The notes beneath the pieces were generated by a model. That model did no database searches. It worked only from the letters and a program-made list of their open reading frames with translations, and was not told where the DNA came from. A DNA stretch of 64,000 bases from Streptomyces rubrogriseus (GTDB taxonomy: Bacteria; Actinomycetota; Actinomycetes; Streptomycetales; Streptomycetaceae): NCBI RefSeq assembly GCF_027947575.1, contig NZ_CP116256.1, positions 8,308,001-8,372,000 of the forward strand. The letters are read 5' to 3'. A program made the position numbers and the translations under genes. Shown piece after piece: positions 59,475 through 64,000 of the stretch (position 1 is the first letter of the stretch; each line of letters starts with the position of its first letter).

Positions 59475-59969
59475 ATGACCTACCGCGTCTGTTTCGTGTG
59501 CACGGGCAACATCTGCCGTTCCCCGATGGCCGAGGCCGTCTTCCACGCGCGCGTGGCCGACGCCGGACTCGGCCACCTCGTCGAGGCCGACAGCGCCGGC
59601 ACCGGCGGCTGGCACGAGGGAGAGGGCGCGGACCCTCGCACCGAGGCCGTGCTGGCGGAGCACGGTTACGACCTGGACCACGCGGCCCGGCAGTTCCAGC
59701 AGTCCTGGTTCTCCCGCCTCGACCTGGTCGTCGCCCTCGACGCCGGTCATCTGAGGGCCCTGCGGCGCCTCGCCCCCACGGAGCGGGACGCGGCCAAGGT
59801 GCGTCTGCTGCGGTCGTACGACCCCGCGGTCGCGGGCGGCGACCTGGACGTCCCGGACCCGTACTACGGGGGCCGGGACGGCTTCGAGGAATGCCTTGAG
59901 ATGGTGGAGGCGGCGAGCACCGGTCTGCTCGCCGCGGTACGTGAGCAAGTGGAAGGACGGGCGGCATGA
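59475..59969 (+). CDS. ptpA: Low-molecular-weight protein tyrosine phosphatase
   Basis: The 164-residue enzyme removes phosphate from phosphotyrosine. The P-loop VCFVCTGNICRSP near residue 10 holds the catalytic Cys and Arg (CX5R). The general-acid Asp is in LDVPDPYYGG near residue 130. An enzyme of this type, PtpA, is known from S. coelicolor and is linked to antibiotic production. The stop overlaps the start of the next gene as ATGA, so the two are coupled. All catalytic residues are present. Confidence 0.93.
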   Translation: MTYRVCFVCTGNICRSPMAEAVFHARVADAGLGHLVEADSAGTGGWHEGEGADPRTEAVLAEHGYDLDHAARQFQQSWFSRLDLVVALDAGHLRALRRLAPTERDAAKVRLLRSYDPAVAGGDLDVPDPYYGGRDGFEECLEMVEAASTGLLAAVREQVEGRAA

Positions 59970-61144
59970 GCGATTCCGCTACCAACGACAGCGCCGGTAC
60001 GGGCGCGGAGAGATCCGCTTCCGCTCCGGGTGACGGCACGCGCGCGGTGCGGGCCGGGCTCCCCGAACCGGTCAAGCACGAGCCCACCCTGCCGGGCCCG
60101 GTGTTCGCCGCCCACTTCCACCTGCCGGGGGACCCGACCGGGCCGTACACCTACGGCCGCGACGAGAACCCGACCTGGACCCGCCTCGAGAGCGCCATCG
60201 GCGAGCTGGAGGCGCCCGGAGAGGCCGGCGTGGAGACGCTCGTCTTCGCCTCGGGCATGGCCGCGATCTCCTCGGTGCTCTTCTCACAGCTGCGCGCGGG
60301 CGACACCGCCGTCCTGCCCGACGACGGCTACCAGGCGCTGCCGCTGGTCCGCGCGCAGCTGGAGGCGTACGGCATCGAGGTGCGCACCGCGTCGACCGGC
60401 CGGGACGCGCAGCTCGACGTCCTGGACGGGGCGAAGCTGCTGTGGATCGAGACGCCGTCGAACCCGGGTCTCGACGTGTGCGACGTACGCCGGCTCGTCG
60501 AGGCGGCGCACGCGGGCGGCGCCCTGGTGGCCGTCGACAACACCCTCGCCACCCCGCTCGGGCAGCGCCCGCTGGAGCTCGGCGCGGACTTCTCGGTGGC
60601 CAGCGGAACCAAGCAGCTCACCGGCCACGGCGACGTCCTGCTGGGCTACGTGGCCGGCCGCGACGCCGGGGCGATGGCCGCCGTTCGGCGCTGGCGCAAG
60701 ATCGTCGGTGCGATTCCCGGCCCCATGGAGGCCTGGCTCGCGCACCGCTCGATCGCCACCCTCCAGCTGCGCGTGGACCGGCAGGACTCCACCGCGCTCA
60801 AGGTGGCCGAAGCCCTCCGCACCCGGCCCGAGATCACTGGCCTGCGGTACCCCGGGCTGCCCGACGACCCGTCCCACAAGGTCGCCTCGCAGCAGATGCT
60901 GCGCTACGGCTGTGTCGTCTCCTTCACGCTGCCCTCGCGCGCGCGTGCCGATCGTTTTCTCGACGCGCTGCGCCTCGTCGAGGGCGCGACGAGCTTCGGC
61001 GGGGTGCGCTCCACGGCGGAGCGGCGCGGGCGCTGGGGCGGCGACGCGGTGCCGGAGGGCTTCATCCGGCTCTCCGTCGGCGCGGAGGACCCCGACGACC
61101 TGGTGGCGGATCTGCTGCGCGCGCTGGACGAAACAACGGAATGA
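59966..61144 (+). CDS. Cystathionine gamma-lyase/synthase family enzyme
   Basis: The 392-residue PLP enzyme is of the Cys/Met metabolism class. Features include TYGRDENPTWTRLESAIGEL, VFASGMAAISSVL, WIETPSNPGLDV, and VAVDNTLATPLGQRPLELGA. The PLP Lys is in VASGTKQLTGHGDVLLGYV. The end (GGVRSTAERRGRWGGDAVPE and GFIRLSVGAEDPDDLV) is typical. Motifs alone do not separate the lyase, which makes cysteine, from the synthase. It overlaps ptpA by 4 bp and ends before a strong terminator. Confidence 0.9.
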   Translation: MSDSATNDSAGTGAERSASAPGDGTRAVRAGLPEPVKHEPTLPGPVFAAHFHLPGDPTGPYTYGRDENPTWTRLESAIGELEAPGEAGVETLVFASGMAAISSVLFSQLRAGDTAVLPDDGYQALPLVRAQLEAYGIEVRTASTGRDAQLDVLDGAKLLWIETPSNPGLDVCDVRRLVEAAHAGGALVAVDNTLATPLGQRPLELGADFSVASGTKQLTGHGDVLLGYVAGRDAGAMAAVRRWRKIVGAIPGPMEAWLAHRSIATLQLRVDRQDSTALKVAEALRTRPEITGLRYPGLPDDPSHKVASQQMLRYGCVVSFTLPSRARADRFLDALRLVEGATSFGGVRSTAERRGRWGGDAVPEGFIRLSVGAEDPDDLVADLLRALDETTE

Positions 61145-61203
61145 CAGCGTCTCACTGACCTCGACTCAATGACGTCGACTCAATGACATCGACGGACGTC
61201 TAC

Positions 61204-61242
61204 GGACGGTCCGAGCCTCCCCCCTCGTGGCTCGGACCGTCC
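61204..61242 (+). terminator. Terminator of the ptpA-cystathionine operon
   Basis: A perfect 14-bp stem (61204-61217 with 61229-61242) with an 11-nt loop lies 59 bases after the stop codon. Confidence 0.8.
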
Positions 61243-61387
61243 TCCGGTTCCACGCGCGAAGAACCGCTCGCACAAGGCTAGTTGACTCTGCGTCAGTGTC
61301 CAATCACCGTAGCGACAGCGACCTATCGACTTATTTATAGTGGGCGGGCGGGGGCTGGAGAAGAACAGAAGAGGGGCGGGTTTTCCC

Positions 61388-62293
61388 GTGGATCTGGCCT
61401 TGCTCCGCACCTTCGTCACCGTGCACCGGGCCGGTTCCTTCACCCGCGCGGCCGCTCTGCTCGGCCTCTCGCAGCCCGCCGTCACCTCGCAGATCCGCAC
61501 GCTGGAGCGTCAGCTCGGCCGCCCGCTGTTCCTGCGACAGGCCCGCGGCGTGACCCCGACGACCATCGGCGACGAACTCGCCCACAAGGCCGCACCGCAT
61601 CTCGACGCCCTGGTGGAGATCGCCGAGACCGGGCTGGAGGACGACTCCTCCCTGCGGACCCTGCACCTGGCCGGACCGCCCGAGTTCACCGCCGAACGGG
61701 CGCTGCCCGCGCTCGGCGAGCTCACCGGCGAGGACGGCCAGGCCTTCGCCCTGCGCGCCTCCTTCGGGAACGCCGAGGAGGCCATGGAGGGCCTCGCGGC
61801 CGGGCATCACGATCTGGCCATCGGCACGGCTCGTCCACGCGGGGCGCTGCTCACCGCGACTGCGCTCTGCGACGAAGTGCACGTGCTGGTCGCCACGCCG
61901 CACTGGGCGGAGCGCGCGGGCGTCGAAGACGTCCGCGACACCGATGCTTCCGCCCTGAAGCACGTCCCCGTGGTCGAGGTGCACGAGTCACTGCCCTTCG
62001 TCGCCCGTTACTGGGCCTCCGTCTTCGACGCCCGTCCGGCCTCACCGGCCACGGTCGTCGCCCCCGACCTGCGTGCCGTTCTCGCCTGCGCGGTCGCGGG
62101 CGCCGGCCTCGCCGTCCTGCCGCGCTATCTGTGCGCGGAGGCGCTGGAACGCGGTGACGTGGTCGCCCTGCATGATCCGCCGGTTCCGCCGCTGCGGACG
62201 TATTTCCTGGTGGTGCGCACCGGCACGTTGGCGATGCCGCACATCGCCCGCGCCCACGAGTGGTTGCTGCGCGCGGCCGCCGTCTGGAACTGA
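61388..62293 (+). CDS. LysR family transcriptional regulator
   Basis: The 301-residue protein has the LysR HTH at residues 1-60 (LALLRTFVTVHRAGSFTRAA, ALLGLSQPAVTSQIRTLE) and an effector domain with ARPRGALLTATALCDEVHVL. The inducer is unknown. GTG 61388 (VDLALLRTF) matches the usual LysR start; the longer frame adds a basic, unlike segment. The 143 bp between the upstream terminator and this gene contain an A/T-rich patch (TTATTTATAG near 61330), a likely promoter. Which genes it controls cannot be told. Confidence 0.9.
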   Translation: MDLALLRTFVTVHRAGSFTRAAALLGLSQPAVTSQIRTLERQLGRPLFLRQARGVTPTTIGDELAHKAAPHLDALVEIAETGLEDDSSLRTLHLAGPPEFTAERALPALGELTGEDGQAFALRASFGNAEEAMEGLAAGHHDLAIGTARPRGALLTATALCDEVHVLVATPHWAERAGVEDVRDTDASALKHVPVVEVHESLPFVARYWASVFDARPASPATVVAPDLRAVLACAVAGAGLAVLPRYLCAEALERGDVVALHDPPVPPLRTYFLVVRTGTLAMPHIARAHEWLLRAAAVWN

Positions 62294-62328
62294 GCCGGCG
62301 GACTCACGAACCGGTCGCGCGTCACGAT

Positions 62329-62342
62329 GTTTCACGTGGAAC
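62329..62342. other. parS-like site, one mismatch
   Basis: GTTTCACGTGGAAC differs at one position from the parS consensus. It lies in the 70-bp gap between the LysR and Nudix genes. Confidence 0.7.
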
Positions 62343-62363
62343 CAGCCGGGCCACATTTCTCCC

Positions 62364-62846
62364 ATGACCGTCCGACCCGTGGTCAAGCGCACCGCTCGCG
62401 CCGTCCTGCTGGACGGCGATCACCTGATCCTGATCAAGCGGACCAAGCCCGGCGTCGACCCCTACTGGGTCACTCCCGGCGGCGGGGTCGAACCGGACGA
62501 CACCACCGTCGTGGACGCCCTGCACCGTGAGGTGTACGAGGAACTCGGCGCCAAGATCAGCGACGTGGTGCCCTGCTTCGTCGACACCGTCGAGCACATC
62601 GGCGAGGACGGTGGCGCGACCGGCGTGAAGGTGCAGCACTTCTTCGTCTGCCACCTGGAATCCATGGACCCGTCCCTGCGGCACGGCCCCGAGATCGATG
62701 AACCGGCCGGTGAGTACGAGATCGTCAGGGTGCCGTTCACCCGGGTCGGGATCGCCTCCGTCCACCTCGTACCGCTGTCCCTGCGGCACTACCTGGACGG
62801 CAACATCGAAGGCGTGCGTGCCCTGCACGCACCCGACCTCGGCTGA
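62364..62846 (+). CDS. Nudix hydrolase
   Basis: The 160-residue protein contains the Nudix box in GGGVEPDDTTVVDALHREVY followed by EELGAKI (about residues 40-65). The catalytic REVYEELG part is intact, but the position that is Glu in Gx5Ex7REUxEExGU is Thr here. The substrate, a nucleoside diphosphate linked to some group, cannot be predicted. The ATG at 62364 begins a typical N-terminus (RPVVKRTARAVLLDGDHLIL). It is 22 bp after a parS-like site. Confidence 0.88.
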   Translation: MTVRPVVKRTARAVLLDGDHLILIKRTKPGVDPYWVTPGGGVEPDDTTVVDALHREVYEELGAKISDVVPCFVDTVEHIGEDGGATGVKVQHFFVCHLESMDPSLRHGPEIDEPAGEYEIVRVPFTRVGIASVHLVPLSLRHYLDGNIEGVRALHAPDLG

Positions 62847-62924
62847 ACCGACTTGGCCGAAAGCTCGCAGGTTCCACCGGAAAGAGGTGGACGCGGGAGG
62901 CCGCCGTCGGACAGCCTGACCTGC

Positions 62925-63791
62925 GTGCCGACACCTTTCCTCGCCTCTGCTCCGATCCGCCGTCTGACGCTCCGCGATCTCACCGCCTGCGCCGACCTGT
63001 CCGAGGACCGGGGGTGGCCGCGGGAGGAGCACAAGTGGGGGTTCCTCCTCACCGCCGGAAAGGGGTACGGCATCGACGACCCCGGCGGCGGTCTCGTCGC
63101 CGCCTGCACCGTCACCGAGTACGGACCGCAGGAACGCCCCTCGCTCGCCGCCATCGGCATGGTGCTGGTCGCCGAGCGGCACGCGCGCCAGGGCGTCGGA
63201 CGCCGTCTGATGCGTCACATCGTCTCCGGGCTGGGGACCCTGCCGCTGACCCTGCACGCGACACCGTTCGGCCGGCCGCTCTACGAGGAGCTGGGCTTCA
63301 AGGTGACGGGCGGGGCGGAGATGGTGCGGGGCCGTTTCGTCCCGGGCGGGCCGGAACCGAAGACCGTCACCCGCGCGGCCACCGCCGAGGACCTCGCCAC
63401 GGTCCTCCGGCTCGACGAGGAGGTCTTCGGTGCGGACCGCACTCCCATCGTCACGCGGCTGCCCGCCTTCGCCGACCAGTTGCGTGTCGCCGAGGAGGAC
63501 GGCCGGATCATCGGGTACGCCGCGGCCTGGCCGAACATGGACACCCACGTGGTGGGCCCGCTGATCGCCCGTGACACCGAGACGGCCAAGGCCCTGATCG
63601 GCTCGCTCGCCGCCCGTACCGACCGACCGCTGCGCACGGACATCGACGTACGGCACGACGAGCTGCTGGCGTGGGTGAAGGAGCGCGGCCTCTCCAGCAT
63701 CGCCCCCAACGCCGTCATGACCTACGGGATCACCGAACTGCCCGGGGACTGGACCCGGCGCTTCGCGCCGCTGACGGTCGCGGCGGGCTGA
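62925..63791 (+). CDS. GNAT family N-acetyltransferase (double domain)
   Basis: The 288-residue protein has an N-terminal GNAT domain with the acetyl-CoA loop VLVAERHARQGVGRRLMRHI (QGVGRR) near residue 85. A second, more diverged GNAT-like half begins near residue 145 (TVTRAATAEDLATVLRLDEE) with IIGYAAAWPN. The acceptor substrate is unknown. GTG 62925 (VPTPFLASAPIRRLTLRD) is preferred because it precedes the domain; an earlier TTG at 62853 would add an unlike Pro/Arg-rich leader. A short 7-bp hairpin near 63891-63907 could end transcription. Confidence 0.85.
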   Translation: MPTPFLASAPIRRLTLRDLTACADLSEDRGWPREEHKWGFLLTAGKGYGIDDPGGGLVAACTVTEYGPQERPSLAAIGMVLVAERHARQGVGRRLMRHIVSGLGTLPLTLHATPFGRPLYEELGFKVTGGAEMVRGRFVPGGPEPKTVTRAATAEDLATVLRLDEEVFGADRTPIVTRLPAFADQLRVAEEDGRIIGYAAAWPNMDTHVVGPLIARDTETAKALIGSLAARTDRPLRTDIDVRHDELLAWVKERGLSSIAPNAVMTYGITELPGDWTRRFAPLTVAAG

Positions 63792-63926
63792 CTCCGGCGG
63801 GGAAGGCTCCGAGACGCGGGGAGGACTACCGAGACGACGAGCCGGTCCCCGGGCCTTCCCGGAACCGGCCGTCGGATCGGTGACCGCGCCGCCGTCCGTT
63901 GGACGGCCGCCGTCGTCGGACGAGGG

Positions 63927-64000
63927 TCAGGCGAGCGCCCGCACGGCGGCCGAGGCGAACCCGTGGTCCTGGTCGGGCGCGCCGCCGCCCACCCCGATCG
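63927..64000 (-). CDS. 3' end of a gene, possibly GlcG/HbpS-like
   Basis: Only the last codons are inside the window, reading GVGGGAPDQDHGFASAAVRA then LA and a TGA at 63927-63929. The Gly-rich turn followed by D-x-D/H and an Ala-rich helix resembles the C-terminus of GlcG/HbpS (DUF336) heme-related proteins (IGVSGG..xxD...A..A). The gene continues beyond the right edge. Confidence 0.5.
   Translation of the reverse strand, partial: IGVGGGAPDQDHGFASAAVRALA

Overview
The window is about 64 kb of very GC-rich, densely coding chromosome from a Streptomyces, close to S. coelicolor/S. lividans in gene content. The evidence is the ssgR-ssgA sporulation pair, the DtpA/Sco/PCuAC copper genes, a cydA-cydB-cydDC operon with a perfect Rex operator, many GTG/TTG starts, and a gene order that from memory matches the S. 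coelicolor core region near oriC (thiC, cyd, serS and pheA close together). Three perfect parS sites, three one-mismatch parS-like sites and three groups of DnaA boxes indicate an origin-proximal core location. No prophage, IS element, CRISPR array or secondary-metabolite cluster is visible.

Layout. 0-5 kb: a small secreted N/Q-rich protein, a primase/polymerase-like protein, a DUF4232 lipoprotein, tRNA-Ser(UGA) and two tandem RNHCP-domain proteins. 5-15.6 kb: a divergent TetR/quinone-reductase pair, an HtrA-like protease, a glycerophosphodiester phosphodiesterase, an RsbW-like ATPase, a SEC-C protein, a second (frameshifted) primase/polymerase-like gene, a 39-codon ORF with a TTA codon and a GAF/PP2C protein. 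15.7-18.9 kb: aminopeptidase P, a second RsbW-like ATPase and a membrane protein. 19-24.5 kb: copper handling (YcnI, Sco, PCuAC, CopC-CopD, Tat-exported DyP peroxidase). 24.6-28.1 kb: pheA, a DnaA-box cluster, serS and a HAD phosphatase. 28.3-31.9 kb: a four-gene ABC operon. 32-38.1 kb: an M24 peptidase remnant coupled to a hydrolase-SDR fusion, KptA, an unknown protein, an LLM oxidoreductase, a second HAD phosphatase and an M23 peptidase. 38.2-46.2 kb: cytochrome bd oxidase (cydA-cydB-cydDC) followed by a GAF sensor kinase. 46.4-53 kb: hisC, a LacI regulator, a metallophosphatase, a membrane protein and a TerD-VWA fusion. 53.1-58.2 kb: riboswitch-controlled thiC, a YibE/F membrane protein, ssgA and ssgR. 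58.3-64 kb: small membrane proteins, a cupin, a low-molecular-weight tyrosine phosphatase, a cystathionine lyase/synthase, LysR, Nudix and GNAT proteins, and the 3' end of a possible GlcG/HbpS-like gene.

How the parts work together. The copper block should load Cu onto extracellular cuproenzymes: YcnI, CopC-CopD, PCuAC and Sco sit next to DtpA, which in S. lividans works with Sco and the PCuAC protein in copper-dependent development. The cyd operon gives a high-affinity oxidase under NADH-sensing Rex, with a GAF kinase downstream. ssgR activates ssgA in sporulation septation. thiC is controlled by a TPP riboswitch whose 3' end adjoins the ribosome-binding site.

Two genes (HtrA and the second primase/polymerase) are each interrupted by what looks like a one-base indel, so sequencing error should be excluded before biology is inferred. 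Functions are assigned from motifs recognised by eye. Family names given without catalytic motifs are recognition, not search results.
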